From NCBI GenBank assembly GCA_023387935.1, contig JAEWHG010000002.1, forward strand, positions 1-36,622: a DNA stretch of 36,622 nucleotides, written 5' to 3'. The DNA is from Bacillota bacterium. Its GTDB lineage: Bacteria; Bacillota; Clostridia; Peptostreptococcales; Natronincolaceae. This document shows, in pieces, positions 7,475 through 13,835 of the stretch (the first letter of the stretch is position 1; each line of letters begins with the position of its first letter). Made by a program: the position numbers and the translations under genes. The notes under the pieces were generated by a model. The model was not told the origin of the DNA. It saw only the letters and a list, made by a program, of their open reading frames with translations, and made no database searches.

Positions 7475-7645
7475 GTGAGAAAATTAGTTGGTCTTGGAGC
7501 TTTTGGTTTAACTGGCAGTCTGTTATTAGTAAACTCATTCAATAGGTCGGATGATATTGTTAGTCAAGTTTTATTATTGACAATAGGCTTCTTTTACTTT
7601 ATCGGATTAACGGGCCATTTTAAAGAAATTCAAGGTAGGAGGTAG
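7475..7645 (+). CDS. Small 56-aa membrane protein, first gene of an unknown operon
   Basis: The frame runs from GTG at 7475 to TAG at 7645 and begins MRKLVGLGAFGLTGSLLLVN. AGGAGG at 7462-7467 stands seven bases before the start, an excellent ribosome site. There are two hydrophobic helices, about residues 3-20 and 31-48, joined by a polar turn (NSFNRSDD) and followed by a charged tail (HFKEIQGRR). The next gene starts four bases after the stop, with its own ribosome site GGTAGGAGG inside the last codons, so the two are coupled. I do not recognise a family. The coupling and the strong ribosome site make translation likely. Confidence 0.7.
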   Translation: MRKLVGLGAFGLTGSLLLVNSFNRSDDIVSQVLLLTIGFFYFIGLTGHFKEIQGRR

Positions 7646-7649
7646 TATT

Positions 7650-8009
7650 ATGAAAATAAAAGAAAATAATACAAGTATAATAATTTTATCTATTATCAGT
7701 GCAACTCTTACCTGGTATATAAATCATAAAATGGGATATGGGGCTATCGTTGCAAATGGATTAATAGGTGTTATTGGGGCAATATTTTTACCTAATATTT
7801 TAGCTGGTGCTGTATTTACATCATCATTTGTAGGTATGTCGGGACTTAACGTAATTCCTTCTTTACAGTGGGCTGCAATAGGTGGCGTAATAGTTGGTAT
7901 CGTATTAACATTAACAAAAGAAATATATGCAGGTTTAGGTGGAAAAGGTGGAACTACAGCAGCTACGTCCACTTTGATTACAAGAATGATCATTAACTTC
8001 TTAGGTTAA
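7650..8009 (+). CDS. Unknown polytopic membrane protein (paralogue A)
   Basis: 119 aa with four or five hydrophobic helices, rich in Gly, Ala and Ile. It aligns over nearly its whole length with the next gene product. Shared landmarks are a Trp-Tyr-Ile stretch near residue 22, IFLPNI near 46, a Thr-Ser...Gly-Met segment (FTSSFVGM) near 60, a Gly-Ile-Val-Gly helix, and YAGLGGKGGTTAAT at about 93-106. The glycine-rich YxGxGGKxGT motif before the last helix is the most distinctive element. It begins four bases after the 56-aa gene and is followed 17 bases later by its paralogue. I know no named family for it. A pair of small homologous subunits suggests a heteromeric channel, transporter or carrier complex. 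Confidence 0.85.
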   Translation: MKIKENNTSIIILSIISATLTWYINHKMGYGAIVANGLIGVIGAIFLPNILAGAVFTSSFVGMSGLNVIPSLQWAAIGGVIVGIVLTLTKEIYAGLGGKGGTTAATSTLITRMIINFLG

Positions 8010-8026
8010 GATAGGAGGAATATAAA

Positions 8027-8473
8027 ATGAACAATGTATTGATTTTGCTAGCTGGAATAGTAGGAGCTGTAGGTTCGTATTGGATAGGTATAAACTTAAA
8101 TAAAGGAGCAACAATGGGTGCTGCAGTAATCACATTACTTTCAGGCCTAATTTTTCCATATATTAATCCGGAGATAGGGCCAACTTTAGCTGTTGTGGCT
8201 ACTTCTGGAGCTTATGCAGGTATGATATCAAAGAAAAATGCACCGCATATATGGGAAATGGTGATAGTTGGAGCTATTGTGGGAATGGTGTCTATTTTAG
8301 CTACATCAACATATATAGGTGTAGGTGGTAAGTTAGGAACTATGGCAGCAATTGCTTGCTTCATATGGATTGGAATTAAGAAAACCTTTAAGATTGATGT
8401 TCCAAAAGAAATGAGTGCAACAAAGGAATTAAGAGGACATAATATAAATACAAGAAGCTCTCAAAGCTATTAA
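8027..8473 (+). CDS. Unknown polytopic membrane protein (paralogue B)
   Basis: 148 aa, with AGGAGG eight bases before the ATG. Helices are at about residues 4-24, 30-50, 55-72, 78-97 and 103-120. It is homologous to the preceding protein: YWIGIN near 18, LIFPYINPEIGP near 41-52, ATSGAYAGM near 58-66, AIVGMV, then YIGVGGKLGTMAAI at about 97-110. It differs by an insert in the second loop (NPEIGPT) and a charged cytoplasmic-looking tail of about 30 residues (TFKIDVPKEMSATKELRGHN onward) that paralogue A lacks. The tail could contact a cytosolic partner. Function is unknown; duplication from a common ancestor is clear. Confidence 0.85.
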   Translation: MNNVLILLAGIVGAVGSYWIGINLNKGATMGAAVITLLSGLIFPYINPEIGPTLAVVATSGAYAGMISKKNAPHIWEMVIVGAIVGMVSILATSTYIGVGGKLGTMAAIACFIWIGIKKTFKIDVPKEMSATKELRGHNINTRSSQSY

Positions 8474-8552
8474 TCATAATTTATCATTAAATAAATCATT
8501 AAAATATGTATAGGGAATTTATAAAAAAGAAGCTCATAATAGTATGATATAT

Positions 8553-8608
8553 CCCCTTTATAGTAGACAGTTAAAATAGTATAACAGTCTACTATAAAGG
8601 GGAGTTTT
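8553..8608 (+). terminator. Terminator of the membrane operon
   Basis: CCCCTTTATAGTAGAC (8553-8568) and its exact complement (8587-8602) form a 16-bp stem with an 18-base loop, followed by AGTTTTATT. It lies between the operon and the converging lipoprotein gene and may serve both. Confidence 0.7.
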
Positions 8609-8634
8609 ATTATATAATATCAAAATACATTTCT

Positions 8635-9636
8635 TTATTTTCTTTGTGTTTCAAACTTATCCTGTATAAGCTTGATATTTTTTATTACAATAGGAGCTTT
8701 AATTTGACTTAAGTAGAAATTTTGATCTATTAATTGTTTTTTTAAATCCTCTACAGAAAGTTCAAATTTTTGAAGGATATCCTGGGATCCTTGTTTAATT
8801 AAATTTTGTCTTAGGGAAGAACCAAGCCTACTTGCTTCATCTAAATGTTGAAGTGCTCCTGAATAGTTATCCGATGATGCAAATAAGATAGCACCTCTAA
8901 TATGATAATACATACCGTAAACCCCGTGGTCTGCTGCTCCGTTAAAATAACTTCTGAAATCTGCTGTTATCCTTGTAATCTCATTACTGAGCTTTAAACT
9001 AGGAAGTTTTTCCTTGTTCATGATGGATGTAGTTAAATCATCTAATGTTTTTTCGAATTCCTCTAATTTTGTATTAGGTACATTTATGGATGTTAACTGA
9101 GCTTCTAAAACATTCCACTTTTTATGTACCTCTATAACATTATCATTTATTTTTGTCCATGCCTGATTAATATCTGTAATGGGAGAAGTGCTTTCCACAA
9201 AACTGCCCTTTACTTCTACTGCATCTAAAAGAGGTATAATAATTTTATTTTCCTTTATTAATTCTTGTAAATCTACTTTTTCTTTTTGTTTAGACTCTTC
9301 TTTTTCAGATTCGCTGGTTTTTTCAGGTTTCTCCTGGTTGTTCTCGGTTTTTTCGCTGGAAGTGGCTTCTGCAGCACCATTCATTTCTTCTGTAGCTTTT
9401 GCAGCACTATTCATTTCCTCAATAGCTTTTTCTATACCGGTTATTGAATCGATATCATACATTATCTTTAAAACTTCATCCTCAAGTTCCGTTAAAACCT
9501 TAGGTAATTTCGGAGAACCATCTTCTTTGTAGCTAGAATCAGGTTTCTGGGGATTGTTACTACAGCCTACTAATACAAATATAATTAGTGAGAATAGGAT
9601 GTTTTTATTATGTTTAAATATATATTTTTTTGTCAT
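8635..9636 (-). CDS. Unknown lipoprotein with acidic linker and helical domain
   Basis: 333-aa exported protein. The signal ends in lipobox VLVGC (Cys25), so it should be a membrane-anchored lipoprotein. Residues 26-120 are low-complexity and rich in Glu, Lys, Ser and Asn, with a visible ten-residue duplication, EEMNSAAKAT then EEMNGAAEAT. Residues 120-333 look largely helical, without Cys and with few aromatics (AWTKINDNVIEVHKKWNVLE, YNGAADHG-like turn, YYHIRGAILFAS). The repeated helical pattern might be TPR-like, which is inference only. The ATG has GAGGTGAT upstream on the minus strand. It stands alone, converging on the membrane operon. I recognise no family. Confidence 0.8.
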   Translation of the reverse strand: MTKKYIFKHNKNILFSLIIFVLVGCSNNPQKPDSSYKEDGSPKLPKVLTELEDEVLKIMYDIDSITGIEKAIEEMNSAAKATEEMNGAAEATSSEKTENNQEKPEKTSESEKEESKQKEKVDLQELIKENKIIIPLLDAVEVKGSFVESTSPITDINQAWTKINDNVIEVHKKWNVLEAQLTSINVPNTKLEEFEKTLDDLTTSIMNKEKLPSLKLSNEITRITADFRSYFNGAADHGVYGMYYHIRGAILFASSDNYSGALQHLDEASRLGSSLRQNLIKQGSQDILQKFELSVEDLKKQLIDQNFYLSQIKAPIVIKNIKLIQDKFETQRK

Positions 9637-9726
9637 ATAATCACCTCTACTATAGGTTTACCAATATTATAAAAAACATTACATTGAACATCAGTACTAA
9701 AATAGTAAAATAATACTAGAAGGATT

Positions 9727-9756
9727 TTGACGCTATTAGCCGAAAGTAATTATAAA
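9727..9756 (+). promoter_or_regulatory. Probable promoter of the coiled-coil gene
   Basis: TTGACG (9727-9732), an 18-bp spacer and TATAAA (9751-9756), about 50 bases before the start at 9810. It is a good but not perfect sigma-A match. Confidence 0.5.
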
Positions 9757-9809
9757 GTGAGGAATATTTACATAGTTGAAGTCTATAGCAGAAATGAGGT
9801 ATAACATGT

Positions 9810-10427
9810 ATGTTTTTTAAAAAAGATGATTCTATAAGTTTTGCTAATAAAATAATAAATAAAAGAAGGGTTCCTATTTTAATTTATGATAAGTCTTGGC
9901 ATATTTTATATGGTAATAATATGAATAAATCAATGGAAAGTCTGAGTAAGGATCTTCAACAATTATTACTAGAAGAAAAGAAATTACAGGAGAATTTAAA
10001 AGCAAGTAAAGAAAGAAAACGAATATTAATGAATAAAATAATACATCTATCCGATCGATTAAATAGTAAAGGCGAAGAAAATCAAATTTCAAGTATTGAA
10101 GAAGCTAAAAATGAAATTACTAGTTTGAATGAAATCATTGATAAAACACTTGAAAGCTTAGAATTGTATCCGGAAAAAATAGCAGATGTTAATATGGAGT
10201 TATTAAAAGAAACTACTAAATCAGCATATTCAGAGATTAATAATGCACAATCTAGACTAATATCAATAGATGAAGAGATTAGCATACTACGAGAAAAGTT
10301 AGGCCAATGTCGAGATGAAAAAGAAGGATTAGAGGATAAGGTACAGAACCTATACTCGTTGCTACACTCTATCATTGGACCAGATGAAATAGAAAAGCTA
10401 GATACACATTTTTTTGAAAAAAATTAA
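9810..10427 (+). CDS. Unknown cytosolic coiled-coil protein
   Basis: 205 aa with no signal or membrane segment. Residues 1-37 form a small, possibly beta-rich head (RRVPILIYDKSWHILYGNN). From about residue 40 to 190 heptad-like Leu/Ile spacing and many Glu/Lys residues indicate two long coiled-coil segments around a break at 88-95 (RLNSKGEENQ). The start is the second of two close ATGs: the first, at 9806, meets a stop after four codons. GAGGT at 9796-9800 fits the ATG at 9810. It lies upstream of acpS but has its own terminator. I recognise no family; a structural or scaffolding role is only a guess. Confidence 0.75.
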   Translation: MFFKKDDSISFANKIINKRRVPILIYDKSWHILYGNNMNKSMESLSKDLQQLLLEEKKLQENLKASKERKRILMNKIIHLSDRLNSKGEENQISSIEEAKNEITSLNEIIDKTLESLELYPEKIADVNMELLKETTKSAYSEINNAQSRLISIDEEISILREKLGQCRDEKEGLEDKVQNLYSLLHSIIGPDEIEKLDTHFFEKN

Positions 10428-10443
10428 TTATAATAGGTAAATT

Positions 10444-10473
10444 AAGAGCTAGTTGATAGCTCTTTTGTTTTTT
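10444..10473 (+). terminator. Rho-independent terminator after the coiled-coil gene
   Basis: AAGAGCTA (10444-10451) pairs with TAGCTCTT (10457-10464) around a five-base loop, followed by a T-rich tract (TTGTTTTTT). Confidence 0.8.
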
Positions 10474-10475
10474 GA

Positions 10476-10512
10476 GCACTTGAAGTTCTAAGAAAAACTT
10501 AGAATTGAGTGC
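10476..10512 (+). repeat. Interspersed palindromic repeat, single copy
   Basis: GCACTTGAAGTTCTAAG, five A's, then CTTAGAATTGAGTGC. The same palindrome heads the tandem units at 12942-13078 and, inverted, those at 18721-18879. It follows the terminator at 10444 and precedes acpS. Confidence 0.7.
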
Positions 10513-10636
10513 GTAATGAGTCGATGCGATAGTATCATACTAATTTTTAAAACGAAAAAATATATAATACTAAATTATTTAAAGATTTAAATAATACACA
10601 AAAAGTGATATGATATTATTGCAAGAGGTGATAAAT

Positions 10637-11005
10637 ATGATTAAAGGAATTGGGATAGATATTATTGAGGTAGATAGAATACGACGAGCGGTAGCTAAGA
10701 ATAGTTCGTTTGTTGATCGTATTTTTACATTGAATGAGAAGAAGGTATTCGAAGATAATAATTATCCAGCTCAAACTATAGCAGGTTTTTTTGCTGCTAA
10801 GGAGGCTGTTTCTAAGGCCCTAGGTACTGGCATAAGAAATATGAAGTGGAAGGATATCGAAATATTAAAGGATCCTTTAGGTAAGCCCTACGTAGAACTT
10901 CATAATAACGCTAAAGATTTAGCATGTACTATGAACATAGATGAAATATTAATATCAATATCTCATAGCAAGGAGAATGCTGTTGCTCAAGCTATTGCCA
11001 TATAA
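10637..11005 (+). CDS. acpS: Holo-[acyl-carrier-protein] synthase
   Basis: 122-aa cytosolic enzyme that transfers 4'-phosphopantetheine from coenzyme A to apo-acyl carrier protein, switching on fatty-acid synthesis. Both magnesium-binding signatures are present: GIGIDIIEVDRI with Asp8 and FFAAKEAVSKALGTG with Glu56. Length matches the usual ~120 aa. The open frame begins at 10610, but AGAGGTG at 10624-10630 sits six bases before the ATG at 10637 and homologues begin MIxGIGxDI, so I use 10637. alr follows after about 40 bases. The acpS-alr-ndoAI-ndoA order is conserved in Firmicutes, so one transcript is likely. Confidence 0.95.
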   Translation: MIKGIGIDIIEVDRIRRAVAKNSSFVDRIFTLNEKKVFEDNNYPAQTIAGFFAAKEAVSKALGTGIRNMKWKDIEILKDPLGKPYVELHNNAKDLACTMNIDEILISISHSKENAVAQAIAI

Positions 11006-11045
11006 TAATTTTCAATTGGATGATGACTAATGAGGAGGAAAAACA

Positions 11046-12218
11046 ATGATTTCAAAAGATAACTTAAGACCTGTTTGGGCAGAAATTAATTTGGACAATG
11101 TTAAACACAATATTAAAGAAATAAAAAATATAGTAAAAAGAGATACTATAGTATGTGCAGTTATAAAGGCAGATGGCTATGGTCATGGTGCAGTGGAAAT
11201 TGCAAAAACTCTTTTAGAAAATGGTGCAGATAGAATTGCGGTGGCTACATTAGGTGAAGCGGTACAATTGAGAAAGGCAGGATATACAGTTCCTATTATG
11301 GTTCTAGGATATACACCTAAAAATCAAGGACAGTTAGTGCTTGATCATAGTATTATACAAACTGTATACTCCTATGATCAAGCACTTGCATTTTCTAATG
11401 CTGCAAAGAAAAATGATAGCACTATGACAATTCATTTAAAGATTGATACGGGCATGTCTAGAATAGGATTTCAGCCAAATAATGAATCAATAAATGATAT
11501 AAAAGAAATATTCAAACTACCTAATTTAATAGTTGAAGGTATTTTCACACATTTTGCTACAGCAGATGATAAGGACAAGGCATATACATATAAACAATTT
11601 AATGCATTCATGGGTTTTGTGAATCAGCTTGAAAAAGAAGACTGTATCATACCGATTAAACATGTTTCTAATAGCGCTGCAATTATAGATCTTCCTGAAA
11701 TGAATTTAGATATGGTAAGACCAGGAGTAATTCTGTATGGATTATATCCATCGGATGATGTGGACAAGACTAGAATTGATTTAAAGCAGGTAATGGAGTT
11801 AAAGGCTAAAGTTTCACATGTTAAGGTTATCTCAAAAGAACGTGGTATTAGCTATGGATTAAAATATACTACGTCTGGTGATGAACAGATCATTACAATC
11901 CCTATTGGATATGCAGATGGATACACTAGAATGATGTCTGGAAAAGCAGAAGCAATAGTAAAGGGTAAAAAAATACCTTTAGTTGGACGAATCTGTATGG
12001 ATCAATGTATGGCAAATGCAACTGGATTAGAAGTCGAAGCTGGTGATGAAGTTACACTATATAGTAGTGATAGGGAAAGTGGTATTTGCATTGATGATAT
12101 TGCGAATAAGCTTGGAACTATTAACTATGAAATTGTATGTATGCTAGGAAAACGTGTTCCAAGAATGTATTTGGAAAATAATAGAGTTTTACACATTAAA
12201 GATAGTTTGCTAAGATAG
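11046..12218 (+). CDS. alr: Alanine racemase
   Basis: 390-aa PLP enzyme interconverting L- and D-alanine for peptidoglycan. The PLP lysine is Lys41 in AVIKADGYGHG, and the second catalytic base is Tyr270 in RGISYGLKY. The C-terminal beta domain carries the VGRICMDQCM motif. GAGGAGG lies just before the ATG. The length is normal (380-390 aa). It sits between acpS and the ndoAI-ndoA pair as in other Firmicutes. Confidence 0.96.
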   Translation: MISKDNLRPVWAEINLDNVKHNIKEIKNIVKRDTIVCAVIKADGYGHGAVEIAKTLLENGADRIAVATLGEAVQLRKAGYTVPIMVLGYTPKNQGQLVLDHSIIQTVYSYDQALAFSNAAKKNDSTMTIHLKIDTGMSRIGFQPNNESINDIKEIFKLPNLIVEGIFTHFATADDKDKAYTYKQFNAFMGFVNQLEKEDCIIPIKHVSNSAAIIDLPEMNLDMVRPGVILYGLYPSDDVDKTRIDLKQVMELKAKVSHVKVISKERGISYGLKYTTSGDEQIITIPIGYADGYTRMMSGKAEAIVKGKKIPLVGRICMDQCMANATGLEVEAGDEVTLYSSDRESGICIDDIANKLGTINYEIVCMLGKRVPRMYLENNRVLHIKDSLLR

Positions 12219-12238
12219 TAGTATAGATTTTTGTGACC

Positions 12239-12275
12239 TAGTATAATTTTTCAAAAAAAAGAAACACTTATACTA
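12239..12275. promoter_or_regulatory. Inverted repeat upstream of ndoAI
   Basis: TAGTATAA (12239-12246) and TTATACTA (12268-12275) are perfect inverted repeats 21 bases apart. TATAAT occurs inside the left arm (12242-12247). This could be a promoter-operator for the antitoxin, since ribbon-helix-helix antitoxins usually repress their own gene, or simply a hairpin after alr. Confidence 0.35.
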
Positions 12276-12313
12276 TCATAGGATTTTCCTTCAATATTTC
12301 TAGGAGGTGCAAA

Positions 12314-12589
12314 ATGGCCGACTCAAAAAGAATTATGATAAGCCTTCCTGATAGTCTTTTACAAGAGGTAGATAATATTGTTTCCATGGAAAAGACCAAT
12401 AGAAGCGAGTTTATTCGAGAGGCAATGAAATTATACATTCGGGAGAGAAATAAAATGGAATTAAGGGAGCAGATGAAGAACGGTTATCAAGAAATGGGAG
12501 TAATAAATCTGGCATTAGCTGAGTTGGGACTAAGTTTGGACATGTCATCCTTAGAGACTTATGAAGCACGAATGGCGGAGTGTGAGTAA
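12314..12589 (+). CDS. ndoAI: Antitoxin EndoAI (ribbon-helix-helix)
   Basis: 91 aa. The N-terminus (KRIMISLPDSLLQEVDNIVS, then EKTNRSEFIREAMKLYIRER) is a CopG/MetJ-type ribbon-helix-helix DNA-binding domain, residues 5-45. The rest, including MKNGYQEMGVINLALAE, matches the toxin-binding tail of EndoAI. AGGAGGTG lies six bases before the ATG. It neutralises EndoA, whose gene starts one base after this stop codon. Confidence 0.92.
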   Translation: MADSKRIMISLPDSLLQEVDNIVSMEKTNRSEFIREAMKLYIRERNKMELREQMKNGYQEMGVINLALAELGLSLDMSSLETYEARMAECE

Positions 12590-12590
12590 A

Positions 12591-12941
12591 GTGATTATAA
12601 AAAGAGGAGATATCTTTTATGCGGATTTAAGTCCGGTAATAGGATCAGAGCAAGGAGGGGTAAGGCCTGTATTAGTAGTACAGAATGATATAGGAAACCG
12701 CTATAGTCCTACAATTATAATTGTTGCTATTACTTCACAAATCAACAAAGCCAAGCTTCCAACTCACGTCGAAATAAGCTCCTCTGATTATGGATTACCA
12801 AAAGATTCAGTTTTGTTACTTGAGCAAATTCGAACAATTGATAAAAGACGTTTAGAGGAAAAAATCGGCCATGTAACAGAAGATATTATGGAAAAAGTAA
12901 ACGAGGCTTTATTAGTTAGTCTCGGATTAATAGAATTTTAA
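12591..12941 (+). CDS. ndoA: mRNA interferase EndoA (MazF/PemK family toxin)
   Basis: 116-aa endoribonuclease. The sequence IIKRGDIFYADLSPVIGSEQ, then GGVRPVLVVQNDIGNRYSPT and KLPTHVEI, is nearly the Bacillus EndoA consensus. Known homologues cleave mRNA at UACAU. The open frame extends to an ATG at 12561 inside ndoAI, but I use GTG at 12591: homologues start MIVKRGD, the length becomes exactly that of Bacillus EndoA, and the start is one base after the antitoxin stop. GGAG at 12577-12580 is the likely ribosome site. The stop codon (TTTTAA) abuts a repeat unit that itself ends in ATTTTAA. Confidence 0.95.
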   Translation: MIIKRGDIFYADLSPVIGSEQGGVRPVLVVQNDIGNRYSPTIIIVAITSQINKAKLPTHVEISSSDYGLPKDSVLLLEQIRTIDKRRLEEKIGHVTEDIMEKVNEALLVSLGLIEF

Positions 12942-13010
12942 GGACTTGAAGTTTTTAGCATAGCTAAAAAGTGAGTCCGCCATGGAGCAACTTTAGTTGC
13001 GTAATTTTAA
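12942..13010 (+). repeat. Structured tandem repeat, unit 1 (69 bp)
   Basis: The unit holds two hairpins. The first pairs GGACTTGAAGTTTTTAGC with GCTAAAAAGTGAGTCC; the second pairs GCAACT with AGTTGC. It ends GTAATTTTAA. The adjacent unit 2 has the same layout with paired base changes that keep both stems. Confidence 0.85.
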
Positions 13011-13078
13011 GCACTTGAAATTTTTAATTCGTTAAAAATTGAGTGTGCCATGAAGCAATTTCAATTGCGTAATTTTAA
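13011..13078 (+). repeat. Structured tandem repeat, unit 2 (68 bp)
   Basis: Direct copy of unit 1. The first hairpin pairs GCACTTGAAATTTTTAA with TTAAAAATTGAGTGT, the second pairs GCAATT with AATTGC, and it ends GTAATTTTAA. Relative to unit 1, GGACT/AGTCC has become GCACT/AGTGT and GCAACT/AGTTGC has become GCAATT/AATTGC, so both sides of each stem changed together. Confidence 0.85.
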
Positions 13079-13079
13079 G

Positions 13080-13105
13080 GACTTAAGGAAACTTAAGTCT
13101 TTTTT
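13080..13105 (+). terminator. Terminator of the acpS-alr-ndoAI-ndoA region
   Basis: GACTTAAG and CTTAAGTC form an eight-pair stem with a GAAA tetraloop, followed by six T's. It directly follows repeat unit 2, and its first bases (GGACTTAAG) imitate the start of another unit. Confidence 0.9.
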
Positions 13106-13182
13106 GGTGTTTATAATAAAAAGCATTGCATTTAATCCTTAGTTAACGGTATTGTATCCTTCCATTTCAAGTATTAATGTAG

Positions 13183-13188
13183 TATAAT
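13183..13188 (+). promoter_or_regulatory. Probable -10 box before the cell-wall cluster
   Basis: A perfect TATAAT about 70 bases upstream of the secreted-protein gene, after a strong terminator, so a promoter is expected here. No convincing -35 hexamer is seen at the right distance. Confidence 0.35.
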
Positions 13189-13257
13189 ATGAAAAGAATA
13201 TTTAAGGGAATCATGACCTGAAATAAAAATATAATTTTAAAAAAGGAGATGAAATGC

Positions 13258-13746
13258 TTGAAGATAAATTTTAAATCACCTATATTTTCAGCTGCTATTA
13301 TAACACTTTCTTTAATTACTGTTGGTCAGATGGCTTATGCTTCTACTAATGACCCAGGTTCGGAATCAGACCCTTTAGTAACTTTATCCTATGTTGAGTT
13401 GAAAATGAACCAGTTAAAGGACTACATAGACCAGAAAAGCTTTTCATCTAATCCATCACAGGAAATAAGCTCTACTGAAAGCACAACATTTCAGGTTGTA
13501 GAACTTAAAAAAGGACAAAGCTTAATTGCTGGAGGAGGTACAGAGCTTATATTAAGATCTGGTGAAGCCACTGCAATAGTTAGTCCATCAGGAGGACTGT
13601 CCGATGTAACTGGAGCTAAGGATCTGCAAAGGAATGAGAAGATCCCTGCGAACCATTTACTTATAATACCTAGGAATGATGGAAGAGGAATTACCGCTAT
13701 GTCAGATTCCTTCTTATTAGTAAAAGGTGGTTATACTATTAAGTAG
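13258..13746 (+). CDS. Secreted protein of unknown function, cell-wall cluster
   Basis: 162-aa exported protein. The signal peptide (KINFKSPIFSAAIITLSLIT to about MAYA, residue 28) should be cleaved by signal peptidase I. Next come SDPLVTLSYVELKMNQLKDY, an S-layer-neighbour-like start, a Ser-rich linker, and a C-terminal domain with FQVVELKKGQSLIAGGGTEL and VTGAKDLQRNEKIPANHLLI followed by PRNDGRGI. The C-terminal domain recurs in clostridial proteins in similar cell-wall neighbourhoods, as far as I recall, without a known function. ATG at 13249 is possible, but AAGGAG (13243-13248) touches it. The TTG at 13258 has proper nine-base spacing and is preferred. Confidence 0.75.
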   Translation: MKINFKSPIFSAAIITLSLITVGQMAYASTNDPGSESDPLVTLSYVELKMNQLKDYIDQKSFSSNPSQEISSTESTTFQVVELKKGQSLIAGGGTELILRSGEATAIVSPSGGLSDVTGAKDLQRNEKIPANHLLIIPRNDGRGITAMSDSFLLVKGGYTIK

Positions 13747-13753
13747 AATATTA

Positions 13754-13795
13754 AAAATAGACTTCCTACAACTAAAAATGGAAGTCATTTTATTT
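13754..13795 (+). terminator. Probable terminator between secreted protein and DUF5693 gene
   Basis: GACTTCC (13760-13766) pairs with GGAAGTC (13780-13786), with AAAAT/ATTTT flanks and a T-rich tail. It is moderate in strength and may allow read-through. Confidence 0.55.
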
Positions 13796-13835
13796 GAAAT
13801 GAGAGTAATAAGATTATTTGGAAGAAGGTGCAAAT

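Noticed and set aside
12942..13105. CRISPR-like array after ndoA
   Set aside because: Only two units, each with internal palindromes and no distinct spacers, and no cas genes. It is a structured repeat plus terminator.
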